64,000 nt of DNA, from positions 1,718,501 to 1,782,500 of the forward strand of contig NZ_CP014227.1 of NCBI RefSeq assembly GCF_001553545.1. The letters are read 5' to 3'. Each line of letters starts with the position of its first letter. Position 1 is the stretch's first letter. The notes below the pieces were generated by a model. The model made no database searches. It saw only the letters and a list, made by a program, of their open reading frames with translations, and was not told the DNA's origin. Of this stretch, positions 33,083 through 42,711 are shown piece by piece. The position numbers were made by a program, and so were the translations under genes. The DNA is from Capnocytophaga haemolytica (GTDB lineage: Bacteria > Bacteroidota > Bacteroidia > Flavobacteriales > Flavobacteriaceae).

Positions 33083-33156
33083 GGGGATGTAGCTCAGTTG
33101 GCTAGAGCGTTTGGCTGGCAGCCAAAAGGTCGTGGGTTCGAGCCCCATCTTCTCCA
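33083..33156 (+). tRNA. tRNA-Ala (GGC)
   Basis: The anticodon loop CTGGCAG in stem TTTGG/CCAAA gives anticodon GGC. The G3:U70 pair, the alanine identity element, is present (GGGGATG against CTTCTCC). D and T arms are normal (GGTTCGAGCCC). CCA is not encoded. A single-gene unit. Confidence 0.93.
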
Positions 33157-33163
33157 CAAAGCA

Positions 33164-33194
33164 AAAGCTGCCTTATTATAGGGCAGCTTTTTTT
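33164..33194. terminator. Terminator between tRNA-Ala and folE
   Basis: AAAGCTGCC pairs with GGCAGCTTT and is followed by T on the plus strand; it also stands at the end of folE on the minus strand and may act both ways. Confidence 0.75.
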
Positions 33195-33858
33195 AATGAA
33201 ATCGAGTGTCTAACTTAATATATTCTAAAAATTCTTTTCTTACTTCTGGGTCTTTAAACTTACCACCAAACTCAGCTGTAACAGTACTGCTTTCAATATC
33301 TTTGATACCGCGTGAGTTCACACAAAGATGTTTTGCATCAATGATGCAGGCTACATCGTCAGTACCCAATACATTTTGCATTTCTTGCACGATTTGCAGA
33401 GTGAGCCGCTCTTGCACTTGTGGGCGTTTAGCGTAGTACTCCACAATGCGGTTCATCTTTGAGAGTCCTATCACCTTTCCATTGGAGATATACGCCACGT
33501 GTGCACGCCCTACGATGGGCAATAAATGATGCTCGCAAGTGGAGTATACTACAATGTTCTTTTCCACCAGCATTTCACCATAGTGGTATGAGTTGTTGAA
33601 TGTAGAAGCTGAAGGCTTACGCTCAGGCAATAAGCCACCAAATAGCTCTTTTACGTATGCCTTAGCCACTCGCTTAGGAGTACCTTTGAGGCTATCGTCA
33701 GTAAGGTCTAAGCCAAGAGTGAGCAATATCTCACGCACGTGCTCTTCAATCTTTGCGATTTTTTCGTCTACTGACTTATCAAAGGCATCAGCCCTAAGAG
33801 GGGTAACGGCTGAGGTTGCTATATGGTTTTCTCCTATAATATCTTCTTCTCTATTCAT
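33193..33858 (-). CDS. folE: GTP cyclohydrolase I
   Basis: First step of folate/tetrahydropterin synthesis, GTP to dihydroneopterin triphosphate. 221 residues, as usual. The zinc ligands are in YSTCEHHLLPI near residue 105 and HLCVNSRGIKD near 178. Family motifs PKRVAKAYVKELFGG and SKMNRIVEYYAKRPQVQER are present. Cytosolic homodecamer in relatives. No nearby folate genes. Confidence 0.95.
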   Translation of the reverse strand: MNREEDIIGENHIATSAVTPLRADAFDKSVDEKIAKIEEHVREILLTLGLDLTDDSLKGTPKRVAKAYVKELFGGLLPERKPSASTFNNSYHYGEMLVEKNIVVYSTCEHHLLPIVGRAHVAYISNGKVIGLSKMNRIVEYYAKRPQVQERLTLQIVQEMQNVLGTDDVACIIDAKHLCVNSRGIKDIESSTVTAEFGGKFKDPEVRKEFLEYIKLDTRFH

Positions 33859-33931
33859 TCCTATGTTTGTTTACGAGCTGTAAAAGTACTAATAAAATTT
33901 CAAATAGTGGAGTCTCTTTGGTAAATTAACA

Positions 33932-36403
33932 CTACTTTTCCTCTTTTTTGTCCTCTTCTATTTTTAGTTCCTTTTTGTTTTTAGCATCTTTATTAGTGAT
34001 AGCTAATTTTACAACCTCTTCCATATCAGTTACATAATGGAATGTGAGCCCTTTTAAATACTCTTGTTTAATCTCCAATATGTCTTTCTCATTATCTTTG
34101 CAGAGGATGTATTCTTTGATACCTGCCCGTTTTCCTGCTAATATTTTCTCTTTTAAACCTCCCACTGGCAGTACTTTGCCTCGCAAGGTGATTTCTCCTG
34201 TCATCGCTAAGTGTTTTTTCACACGCTTTTGGGTGAAGAGCGATACTAAGGCAGTAAGCATTGCTATCCCAGCACTCGGTCCATCTTTTGGGGTAGCTCC
34301 TTCTGGTACGTGCAGGTGGATATCGTATTTCTTGAATAACTTAGGATTGATCCCATAGCGCTCTGCATTCGACTTGAGATACTCTAAAGCAATGGTAGCT
34401 GACTCTTTCATCACTTGACCTAAATTACCTGTGATGTTCAGTAGCCCTTTACCGCTGGAGAGTGCCGACTCGATGAAGAGAATATCCCCACCAACGCTTG
34501 TCCACGCTAAGCCTGTGACCACGCCAGCTATATCGTTATCCTCGTATTTGTCGCGTTCTAAACGTGCAGGACCTAAAATCTTCTCTATTGTTTCCATAGA
34601 GAGCTTTACGTCATAAGGCTCTTCCATTGCGATATTCTTAGCTGTGTTACGCACTACTTTGGCTATTTCTTTTTCTAATGCCCTTACACCTGATTCACGG
34701 GTGTATCCTTCAACGATGCGTTCTATTTCTTTCTTGCTCAACTGCAAGTCAGATGATTTCATACCGTGCTCTTTTAATTGTTTAGGCAAAAGATGGCGCT
34801 TAGCTATTTCTGTTTTTTCCTCAGTGGTGTAACCTGAAATAGTGATCACTTCCATACGGTCGCGAAGTGCTGGCTGTATAGGGGTCAAATCATTTGCTGT
34901 GGCGATAAACATCACTTTTGATAGGTCATAGCCCATCTCTAAGAAGTTATCATAGAACTCTTTGTTCTGCTCAGGGTCGAGCACCTCAAGCATTGCCGCT
35001 GAGGGATCGCCGTGATAGCTATTCCCTAATTTGTCAATCTCATCGAGCACAAAAACGGGATTAGAGGTTTGTGCTTTTTTTAACAATTGCAATATACGCC
35101 CTGGCATTGCACCTATATAGGTTTTGCGGTGACCGCGTATTTCAGCCTCGTCGTGAAGCCCCCCGAGCGACATACGCACATATTCGCGATTGAGTGCCTT
35201 GGCTATGGAGCGACCTAAGGAAGTTTTTCCTACTCCTGGAGGTCCGTAGAAGCAAAGTATAGGCGACTTCATATCCTTGCGCAATTTCAGCACTGCGAGA
35301 TACTCAATAATGCGCTGCTTTACGTCATCTAAACCGTAATGATCCTTATCTAATATCTTTTGAGCTCGCCTCAGGTCGAAGTTATCTTTAGAGTACTGAT
35401 TCCAAGGCAGTTCTAAGAGTGTCTCTAAATAGTTGCGCTGAATGCTATAATCAGGGCTATTGGAGTTGGTTCTCAGTAGTTTGCCTAATTCTTTATCAAA
35501 ATGCTCTTTTACCTTCGCATCCCATTTCTTAGCTTTGGCTTTTGCTCTGAGTTCTTCGGTATCTACCTCGTAGGAAACACCGCCTAATTCCTCTTGTATG
35601 GTCTTCATCTGCTGGTGCAAGAAGTACTCACGTTGCTGCTTGTCAATATCAAATCGTGCTTTCGACTGTACTTCATTCTTCAGAGTAAGTCGTTGCAAGT
35701 CAATATCTAAATATTTTAAGGCTTCAGTGGCTCTTTCCTTTAGGTCATCAACTTCGAGTACGCTTTGCTTCTCAATCACAGAGGCATTCATATTCGAAGC
35801 AATGAAATTGATTAAGAATGAAGAGCTCTCAATATTTCGGATCGCAAAAGTGGCTTCTGTGGGAATATTAGGACTTTGCTGGATGATCTGTACAGCCAAG
35901 TCGCGAACGGATTCAATGGTAGCTTGAAACTCTTTATCCTCTTCATTAGGCTTAGTTTCTGCTAATGCTTTGACGCTTGCGATGATATACGGTCTTTCTT
36001 CAAGCACGGTATCAATCATAAAGCGCTTTTGCCCTTGTATGATAATCGTGGTATTGCCATCAGGCATTTTGAATACACGCAGAATACGTGCTTCAGTACC
36101 TAATCGGAATATATCTTTACTTTCGGGAGCCTCTACATTTTCGTCCAGTTGTGCTACCACACCAATCGTTTTAGAGCGCTCATATGCTTCGGTTATCAGC
36201 CGAATAGAGGCGTCGCGCCCTACAGAGATAGGTATTACTACCCCTGGGAAAAGCACGGTGTTGCGCAATGGTAATATAGGCAGTACTTCGGGTAAGCCTT
36301 CACGCTGCATTGCCTCTTCATCCTCAGAGCTCATTAGCGGGATAATTTCTGCATCTTCTATGTGTTCACTTGATAAACTGTCAAAACTACTTATTTCTAT
36401 CAT
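33932..36403 (-). CDS. lon: ATP-dependent protease Lon
   Basis: 823 residues, full length. N-terminal substrate-binding domain, coiled region, AAA+ module with Walker A GPPGVGKTSLG and Walker B VFVLDEIDKL, then the protease domain with the catalytic serine in KDGPSAGIAM and lysine near GGLKEKILAGKRAG. Degrades damaged and regulatory proteins in the cytosol. The lysine-rich C-terminal tail (KKELKIEEDKKEEK) is a lineage feature. Monocistronic by spacing. Confidence 0.97.
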   Translation of the reverse strand: MIEISSFDSLSSEHIEDAEIIPLMSSEDEEAMQREGLPEVLPILPLRNTVLFPGVVIPISVGRDASIRLITEAYERSKTIGVVAQLDENVEAPESKDIFRLGTEARILRVFKMPDGNTTIIIQGQKRFMIDTVLEERPYIIASVKALAETKPNEEDKEFQATIESVRDLAVQIIQQSPNIPTEATFAIRNIESSSFLINFIASNMNASVIEKQSVLEVDDLKERATEALKYLDIDLQRLTLKNEVQSKARFDIDKQQREYFLHQQMKTIQEELGGVSYEVDTEELRAKAKAKKWDAKVKEHFDKELGKLLRTNSNSPDYSIQRNYLETLLELPWNQYSKDNFDLRRAQKILDKDHYGLDDVKQRIIEYLAVLKLRKDMKSPILCFYGPPGVGKTSLGRSIAKALNREYVRMSLGGLHDEAEIRGHRKTYIGAMPGRILQLLKKAQTSNPVFVLDEIDKLGNSYHGDPSAAMLEVLDPEQNKEFYDNFLEMGYDLSKVMFIATANDLTPIQPALRDRMEVITISGYTTEEKTEIAKRHLLPKQLKEHGMKSSDLQLSKKEIERIVEGYTRESGVRALEKEIAKVVRNTAKNIAMEEPYDVKLSMETIEKILGPARLERDKYEDNDIAGVVTGLAWTSVGGDILFIESALSSGKGLLNITGNLGQVMKESATIALEYLKSNAERYGINPKLFKKYDIHLHVPEGATPKDGPSAGIAMLTALVSLFTQKRVKKHLAMTGEITLRGKVLPVGGLKEKILAGKRAGIKEYILCKDNEKDILEIKQEYLKGLTFHYVTDMEEVVKLAITNKDAKNKKELKIEEDKKEEK

Positions 36404-36563
36404 TTTTTATTATTTTTAACTGACATTTTGTCAGGTGCTGTTGTATAGAGCTGACATAGGAATTGCATATCTACAAGTAAATCAGCCGCTTGACCTATTT
36501 CTGACAAAACTGCTTCTTATGTATTGCAATTGTCGTGCCAAGCTATTTTGTACGAGCTGTGAA

Positions 36564-37589
36564 CTAAATACGATTGGCTTTTAGCAGCACTCGATTGATG
36601 CGCTTTACCAGGCCTGCACCTTCATAGATAAAACCTGTATACAGCTGAATGAGTGATGCACCAGCAGCTAATTTTTCGAGAGCATCTTTTTCGGTGAAAA
36701 TCCCTCCTACACCAATGATAGGGAAGGCTCCTTCGCTTTTTTCGTGGAGGAAACGTATCACCTCAGTTGAACGCTGTGTGAGTGGCTTGCCACTGAGCCC
36801 TCCTGTTTCCTTCTGGTTGTGCGATTTGAGCTCTTTGCGCTCTATGGTAGTATTGGTAGCAATTACGCCTGCTATCTCTGTCTCCTTTACAATCTCGATG
36901 ATGTCCATCAGTTGATCGTTGGTGAGGTCGGGAGCTATTTTTAGTAATATAGGTTTGGTTTTTTCTTTTTGTAGATTGTGTTGCTGCAAAGTGTTGAGAA
37001 TGTGTTTCAAAGGTTCTTTTTCTTGCAAAGTACGCAGGTTGGGCGTATTAGGTGAACTGACATTTACCACGAAGTAATTAACATAATCAAATAGATGCTC
37101 GAAGCAATAGAGATAGTCGCTTACCGCCTCTTCATTAGGGGTTACTTTATTTTTGCCAATATTGCCACCGATAAGCACATTTTTATTTTGCTTTAAGCGC
37201 TCAATAGCAGCCTCTACACCTTCATTGTTAAACCCCATACGGTTGATGATGCCGCTATCTTCAATCAGTCGGAAAAGCCTTTTTTTAGGGTTGCCTGCTT
37301 GAGGCTTGGGGGTGAGGGTGCCAATCTCAATAAAGCCAAATCCGAGGTTGGAAAGCTCCTTATACAGCTTGGCATCTTTGTCCAAGCCTGCGGCTAAACC
37401 TACTGGATTCTTGAATTTTATACCGAAGACTTCCCGCTCCAGCAAGGGGTGCTCTACTTTAAATAAAGCGCTGAGTAGGGCAGGAACAAAGGGTATTTTG
37501 CAGATAAATTTCAGGTATGAGAAGGTAAAGCGATGTGCCTTTTCGGGATCAAGGCTGAATAGCAGGGGGCGTATAATATATTTGTACAT
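36564..37589 (-). CDS. pyrD: Dihydroorotate dehydrogenase (quinone), class 2
   Basis: An FMN enzyme of pyrimidine synthesis that passes electrons to membrane quinone. 341 residues, usual length. Class-2 features are the N-terminal membrane-contact helix (residues 1-30), [17 protein letters not shown], the catalytic serine in [12 protein letters not shown] and FMN-binding [20 protein letters not shown] promoter box CAAAGGTA (minus TACCTTTG) at 37612-37619 places the start correctly. The 160-base gap to lon shows only short inverted repeats. Confidence 0.95.
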   Translation of the reverse strand: MYKYIIRPLLFSLDPEKAHRFTFSYLKFICKIPFVPALLSALFKVEHPLLEREVFGIKFKNPVGLAAGLDKDAKLYKELSNLGFGFIEIGTLTPKPQAGNPKKRLFRLIEDSGIINRMGFNNEGVEAAIERLKQNKNVLIGGNIGKNKVTPNEEAVSDYLYCFEHLFDYVNYFVVNVSSPNTPNLRTLQEKEPLKHILNTLQQHNLQKEKTKPILLKIAPDLTNDQLMDIIEIVKETEIAGVIATNTTIERKELKSHNQKETGGLSGKPLTQRSTEVIRFLHEKSEGAFPIIGVGGIFTEKDALEKLAAGASLIQLYTGFIYEGAGLVKRINRVLLKANRI

Positions 37590-37619
37590 AGGTTACTTAT
37601 CATTCAGGCGGCAAAGGTA

Positions 37620-37984
37620 CTACATTTTTCTCAATTAGCAAATGGTGTGAGATGAAAAAGCCTCTCTTTATTTTACTAAAAATGCTTGTAAGGCGTTTGC
37701 CAAACATAAAGGATGATTTTTATGAAAGTCTATTTTCTTTCAGCACGCTTTATTTTAGTTTAATTTTCTACAAGATAATCTTCTTGAGGTATTTATGAAA
37801 TGGGAATAAGTATAGCTCGTTCTTCGGTCGTTCTTCGGATGTCCTTCGGTTATCCTTCGAACATCTCTTGATAGAAAAAGATACTGTTGCGGTATTGGTA
37901 TAGTATATATAAGAAAATAAAGGGAAGATCAGTAACTATCTTCGGTGATCTTCCCTTTTCAAATGGTTCTGTTTTAGTGTTGTA
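37620..37984. other. Intergenic region with short TTCGG repeats
   Basis: No gene. Around 37815-37865 the plus strand repeats TCGTTCTTCGG / ATGTCCTTCGG / TTATCCTTCG in loose tandem. A hairpin GGGAAGATCA...TGATCTTCCC near 37920-37956 is a likely terminator of the cbpM/cbpA unit. Confidence 0.5.
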
Positions 37985-38257
37985 TTAGAGGTTGTGCAGT
38001 TGAGGTTGCGAGATGCCTCTCAGCTGGTGTATTTGTTGTAATAGATGATGTATGATTTCCAATCCTGCCATATTTACTTCTAAGTCGTAATGCCAGTTGG
38101 TGAATTGCTCAAAGGCTGAGAGCTGATCGTAGTGCAGATAGGTGGTGCCTGCGATTACCTCTGTTTGAATAAGTCCAGAGGCTTCCAGATCGTTGAAAAA
38201 CGTTACTTCTATGTTGTAGAGGCGTACAATATCCTCTCTTGATATTCTTTCTTCCAT
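37985..38257 (-). CDS. cbpM: Chaperone modulator CbpM-like protein
   Basis: 90 residues of the MerR-HTH-like CbpM fold: ISREDIVRLYNIEVTFFNDL at the start and a leucine-rich helix at the end. It binds and modulates the J-domain of CbpA in relatives. It follows the cbpA-like gene by 5 bases, the standard pair order. Confidence 0.85.
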   Translation of the reverse strand: MEERISREDIVRLYNIEVTFFNDLEASGLIQTEVIAGTTYLHYDQLSAFEQFTNWHYDLEVNMAGLEIIHHLLQQIHQLRGISQPQLHNL

Positions 38258-38262
38258 AAGGC

Positions 38263-39171
38263 TTATGAATTTTTAAGTTGCTGAAATAGTTCTTTTTGTT
38301 TATCGGTTAGGTTTTTAGGCAATAGTACGTTGTAGGTAACGAATAGGTCGCCATACACGCCTTCTTGCTTATAAACAGGGAAGCCCTTGCCTTTAAGACG
38401 TACGGTTGTGCCGTTTTGGGTTTCGGGTGCCACCTTGAGTTTTACCTTTCCATTGAGAGTATTCACCTCGATCTCTCCTCCTAAAATAGCGGTGTATAGG
38501 TCGATGTTTACCTTGGTTTTCAAGTCGTTGCCGTCGCGCTCGAATTGGCTATCAGGTTCAATGTGGAAGGTGATGTAGAGGTCGCCGTTAGGTCCACCAT
38601 TGTAGCCCTCGTGTCCTTGACCTTTAAGGCGGATTTGTAATCCGTCGTACACTCCTGCGGGTACGGTAATGCGTATGTTTTTGTCGTTTACAGTGAATGT
38701 TTTCTGCTGGCTTACAGCTACTTCACGCAGGCTTAGTGACATATCAGCGTAGATGTCCTGTCCCTTAAATTTTCCTGAGGCGCTTCCGTAACCTCGACCA
38801 AAGCCACCTGCACTTCTTCCCCCAAACATATCCTTGAAGAAATCAGAGAAATCCTCTTGAGAATAGTTGCCTGAGGTATATCCTTCAAAGCCACCAAAGC
38901 CGCCGAAGTCGCCTTGTGAGCGTTGCTGCTGCTGAGCGCGCTCGTACTCTTCACCGTATTTCCAGTGCTCGCCGTACTTATCGTATTTAGCACGGTTTTC
39001 AGGGTTGCTGAGTACTTCGTTGGCTTCATTGATTTCTTTGAACTTTTGCTCGGCAGTTTTATCATTGGGGTTCATATCTGGGTGGTACTTCCGAGCTAAT
39101 TTTCGATAGGCTTTCTTGATGTCAGCCTCACTGGCGTCTTTATTTACGCCTAATATTTTATAATAATCCAT
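38263..39171 (-). CDS. cbpA: DnaJ-family chaperone CbpA
   Basis: 302 residues: J-domain (1-70) with HPD at KYHPDMNP, Gly/Phe-rich linker (about 75-135), then two C-terminal beta domains. No zinc-finger cysteines, so CbpA type rather than DnaJ. Stimulates DnaK ATPase. The longer frame to 39198 starts on the promoter box (CAAAGGTA at 39198-39205 on plus), so the ATG at 39171 is chosen. Confidence 0.92.
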   Translation of the reverse strand: MDYYKILGVNKDASEADIKKAYRKLARKYHPDMNPNDKTAEQKFKEINEANEVLSNPENRAKYDKYGEHWKYGEEYERAQQQQRSQGDFGGFGGFEGYTSGNYSQEDFSDFFKDMFGGRSAGGFGRGYGSASGKFKGQDIYADMSLSLREVAVSQQKTFTVNDKNIRITVPAGVYDGLQIRLKGQGHEGYNGGPNGDLYITFHIEPDSQFERDGNDLKTKVNIDLYTAILGGEIEVNTLNGKVKLKVAPETQNGTTVRLKGKGFPVYKQEGVYGDLFVTYNVLLPKNLTDKQKELFQQLKNS

Positions 39172-39252
39172 CATTGTTTGAATTGTATTAAGTGGCACAA
39201 AGGTACTACTTTTTCTTATAATAATATATGTACTGTATAATTTTTTTTATTA

Positions 39253-39598
39253 AACGTGTTTAAACTTTTTTGAGGAACTTGGATATAAACCCTAATAAGA
39301 GCATTCCAATCCAAGTTACATCAAGATACTCGTATCTCATTATCAAACCTTTATATCCGTCAAGCCAACCATCTGCTCATCCAATTTTAAACCTATTTTT
39401 CTACAATTCTTCATCAAAATAAACATCTGGTTGCGCTCCATTATTGAAGCTAAATTTTCCTACACTTAAAAAGGGAATAATCCAATTATTTATTGTATCT
39501 TTGCCCAAAGTTCCTGAATTTTGGTGTTCTTTTTTTTCAAACACAAAATTACTAATTTTCGGGAACTTTTATTTTATTATAGGAAAAAGTTTAAACAG
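39253..39598 (-). mobile_element. IS copy A, internally deleted, MITE-like (about 346 bp)
   Basis: Ends are TGTTTAAACTTTTT and the inverse AAAAAGTTTAAACA. Read on the minus strand, the start (GTTCCCGAAAATTAG, then the N-terminal transposase codons) and the end (WLDGYKGLIMRYEYLDV) are kept, but the middle is missing and the frame has stops. It cannot encode a transposase but keeps ends that a relative could mobilise. Confidence 0.8.
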
Positions 39599-39684
39599 CT
39601 TCAGTGTATAATGGATAATGCATAATGTATAATTTTGCAGTGAAATTAATCATTCTTCACTACTGATTATTCACTAAAATGTTG

Positions 39685-39692
39685 TATCTTTG
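39685..39692 (+). promoter_or_regulatory. Promoter box before gene fragment and glycosyltransferase
   Basis: TATCTTTG with a start site near 39699. The RNA would run through the fragment at 39704-39868 into the glycosyltransferase. Confidence 0.55.
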
Positions 39693-39703
39693 CGGTTTGA
39701 TAG

Positions 39704-39868
39704 TTATACGCGGTCAATCTGGGAGAAGATACTGATACAATAGGAGCTATTACAGGTAGTTTGGCGGGAGCTATTTACGGTTATACGGCTATACCTAAGC
39801 AGTGGATTGTCGCAATTGCTAATGAAGAACTGATAAAAATGCACTGCTTGGCACTGAGTAATATATAG
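39704..39868 (+). pseudogene. C-terminal remnant of an ADP-ribosylglycohydrolase-type gene
   Basis: The frame reads [20 protein letters not shown] and then GYTAIPKQW to a stop at 39866-39868. GxDxDT with the following Gly/Ala helix is the metal-binding C-terminal signature of ADP-ribosylglycohydrolase (DraG-like) proteins. The rest of the gene is absent and in-frame stops precede the fragment. It is the tail of a gene lost upstream, next to IS copy A. Confidence 0.75.
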
Positions 39869-39872
39869 AAGA

Positions 39873-41123
39873 ATGAAAATTTGCTTTTTAACATTAGGAA
39901 CCAGAGGCGATGTTCAGCCTTATTTGGCATTGGCAAAAGAACTCAATCGGCGTGGGCATCAGTCGTTAATTGCCACAGGAAGAAGTTTTGAGCACTTGAT
40001 TGAGGCTGAAAATGTAGCGTTTTATCCAACAGAATTGGATTTTATGGCATTAGCGCAAACTCCAGAAGGGAAAGCTGTTCTTAATGCACCTTTATTGCAC
40101 TTGCAGACTGCTATAAAGCTATCGAAAGAAGTACTTAACCCTGCCTATCGCAAAACGATGGACGATTTTTATAAGGCAGCACAAGGTGCAGCTATGATTA
40201 TTTATCACCCCAAGGCATTGGGTGCAGTGGATATTGCTGTGAAATTGGGCATTCCAGCTATCAGTATGCCATCGACTCCAAGCACTTATCCTATTGCTGA
40301 CTTTCCTTGTTTGGCACTCACAGCGCGTTATAATCTTGGGGCTTGGCTCAATAGAAAAAGTTATGCGCTCAACAGTAAGAGCGAAGTGGCACAAATCAAG
40401 CAGATCAATGCGTTTCGCAATGAAACGCTCCATTTGCCACCGCGTAAGGCAGGTGCATACACTTACTTTCGAGGCGGGGAGGAAATCCCAATTGTGTACC
40501 CAATTAGTCCAACTTTGTTTAAAGAGGTTAAGGATTGGAATGGTCACGTTTACTTACCAGGCTTTTTCTTCTTAGAGACCAATGAGGTGCTATCTCGTGA
40601 TTTAGTAACTTTTTTAGAAGAGGGAGCGCGACCTCTTACGGTAACTTTTAGTAGTATGCAACTCAAGAAACCTGAAATCTTTATGAGAAAATTACTCTCA
40701 GCACTGCAAGAGCTCAACAAACGAGCGGTAATTTTGCTGGGAAATCTCCAACTTGATTTACCTCGCAATGATAGGATTTTTGTCACAAAACAAGCTCCAC
40801 ACGCACTATTGTTTGAAAAAAGTTATGCAGTCCTTCATCACGGTGGTGTAGGGACAACCGCGGCAGCTTTGAGAGCTGGCATCCCCCAGCTGATAATGCC
40901 TTGTGCCTTAGACCAACCTTTTTGGGCAAAGCGTATGTATCAAATAGGTTGTGGCTTAGAGCCTTTATCTGAACGCATAACAAAAGAAGACTTAATTAGT
41001 GCACTGAAAAATATAGAAGAAGAAAAATTAGTGCAACAAGCACAGCTCATAGGGCAAAGCATTCAATCTGAAAGAGGAATAGAAAATGCAGCTGAGTGGT
41101 TGGAAGCTCAGTTTAGAGGATAA
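39873..41123 (+). CDS. UDP-glycosyltransferase family 1 (macrolide/sterol GT-like)
   Basis: 416 residues with GT-B fold. N-terminal acceptor domain starting FLTLGTRGDVQPYLALA and C-terminal donor domain with HHGGVGTTAAALRAGIP near 325 and MPCALDQPFWA, the nucleotide-sugar binding motif of GT1 enzymes. Adds a sugar to an unknown acceptor, perhaps a lipid or small molecule. It stops exactly where IS copy B begins, so its last codons may have been changed by the insertion. Single gene downstream of a gene remnant. Confidence 0.88.
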   Translation: MKICFLTLGTRGDVQPYLALAKELNRRGHQSLIATGRSFEHLIEAENVAFYPTELDFMALAQTPEGKAVLNAPLLHLQTAIKLSKEVLNPAYRKTMDDFYKAAQGAAMIIYHPKALGAVDIAVKLGIPAISMPSTPSTYPIADFPCLALTARYNLGAWLNRKSYALNSKSEVAQIKQINAFRNETLHLPPRKAGAYTYFRGGEEIPIVYPISPTLFKEVKDWNGHVYLPGFFFLETNEVLSRDLVTFLEEGARPLTVTFSSMQLKKPEIFMRKLLSALQELNKRAVILLGNLQLDLPRNDRIFVTKQAPHALLFEKSYAVLHHGGVGTTAAALRAGIPQLIMPCALDQPFWAKRMYQIGCGLEPLSERITKEDLISALKNIEEEKLVQQAQLIGQSIQSERGIENAAEWLEAQFRG

Positions 41124-41660
41124 ACGTGTTTAAACTTTTTTGAGGAACTTGGAGATAAACCCAAATAGGAGCATTCCAATCCAAGTTACATCAAGATACT
41201 CGTATCTCATTATCAAGCCTTTATATCCGTCAAGCCAACCTCCTTTTTGCCGACAACGTGTATGACTACCATCCAATTGAACGCAAGACATATCTAATTT
41301 TCTTTTCTTCTTGCTTAATAGATTTAACCATACTCGCTGAAAACTACCGTCTTTACTACATTTATTGAAGTAGTAATAGACATTTTGCCAAGAAATTTCT
41401 CCTTTTTCAAAATAGCTCTCAATTGGAAGTTCTTTCCATTGCACCCCTGTTTTTAATCTCTTGAGAATCAATAAAAATATTGAAGCTAAATCAAAACTAC
41501 TTTTAAATCCTCTTTTTCCTACACTTAAAAAGGAAATAATCCAATTATTTATTGTATCTCTGCCCAAAGTTCCTGAATTTTGGTGTTCTTTTTTTTGCAA
41601 ACACAAAATTACTAATTTTCGGGAACTTTTATTTTATTATAAGAAAAAGTTTAAACAGCT
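41122..41660 (-). mobile_element. IS copy B, internally deleted (about 535 bp)
   Basis: Same ends as copy A (TGTTTAAACTTTTT near 41126 and AAAAAGTTTAAACAG near 41654). The left end abuts the glycosyltransferase stop and the right end cuts the GH97 gene. The internal deletion removes about a third of the element relative to copy C. Confidence 0.85.
41130..41606 (-). pseudogene. IS5-family transposase with internal deletion (copy B)
   Basis: 158 codons. The N-terminal half matches the intact transposase at 44234-45031 (VGKRGF, LKRLKTGVQWKELPI, SKDGSFQRVWLN, first catalytic Asp in QLDGSH), but after GG the frame jumps to the C-terminal WLDGYKGLIMRYEYL. The second Asp and the Glu of the DDE site are gone, so it is inactive although the frame is open. 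Confidence 0.85.
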
Positions 41661-42626
41661 TTAATACTTATAAGTTTCAGTATTAATGCCAGCCTCGAAA
41701 TTAACTCCAGAGAGGTTTAAGCCATACCACCAATCCCATGCCACTTTGCCAGGCTTAATCCAACTAGTATCTTGTATCCTGCAGTCATTGGCAAGTAACC
41801 ATACTAACTGATTATTAAGAATATCCTTATCACTAGCACTAAATGCAATGATACGCCACGGAAAGCTACGTGTACCAGAAGTTCGAGCAATATAATCGTT
41901 ACGTTCTTTCACCACCATATTAAAGTTCTTATATCCCCCAGGCTCTGTCGCCTTAGGATAAAAAGGATGAATGGCGGTAAGTGTATTCGACTGATTTATT
42001 GAAGACTGCACAGACATACAAGGATAATCAGACACGTCAGATTCATGCAGTAGAATATTCACACCGTCATTAGCCTTAACTAAAAGTGGCAGACTTGAAT
42101 AGTTGGGTTTCTGTTTATTATCTGAAACTCTTTGCTTTCTGTAATCTGATTCAGACATAACAGGATGGAACCACGCTGTATAGTTATCCGCAAAGTGATA
42201 ATCCACGGGTTCTTCCTTTACTATAATTTCCTTTCTTCCTAGTCTGGTCATAAACCGCCATGCCATACCTTCATTGTAAGCACGAAAGACAATGCTATAG
42301 TTTCCTTTGCAGTCTATTTGTAACTCATTATAGTTTTCTCCTACATTACTATTAATGCCATACACGGGATGTAATACTCTATTAACGCTATGGCGTACAA
42401 CCTTCTTTACAGATACCTTCTCACCTAGCACCTGCTTATCTGTGATTAGTCGGATAGCAGGAATAGAAATATATTTCTGTCCTTGATAAGATACTTGCAG
42501 ATCGACCTTACGGTCTACTTGAATCCTTGCATTGATTTTCCCATCAGGGGACATCAACGTATAATCAGCAGCCCGAACTTGTAGGCAGAACAAGGTGCAA
42601 ATGGCTATAAATATAGATTTGTTCAT
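41661..42626 (-). pseudogene. GH97-family glycoside hydrolase, C-terminus removed by IS
   Basis: 322 codons with a signal peptide (to about residue 20) and the GH97 N-terminal beta-sandwich (DGKINARIQVDRKVDLQVSY, YNEGMAWRF), just entering the catalytic barrel at KVAWDWWYGLN before ending in TETYKY at the IS copy B boundary. Full GH97 proteins are about twice as long and carry the catalytic acids after this point, so no activity is expected. These enzymes cut alpha-glucosides or alpha-galactosides in the periplasm. Probable remnant of a polysaccharide utilisation locus. Confidence 0.85.
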
Positions 42627-42711
42627 AATACACACGTTTTCAAAATGTAAGGAACGTAGCCTTATGGATTTTGCTAAACATCCCTTACACCTAATTCATT
42701 TCGTAGAAAGA

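Noticed and set aside
41661..42626. GH97 as an intact short enzyme
   Set aside because: The frame ends at the IS boundary just after entering the catalytic barrel, about half the usual length.
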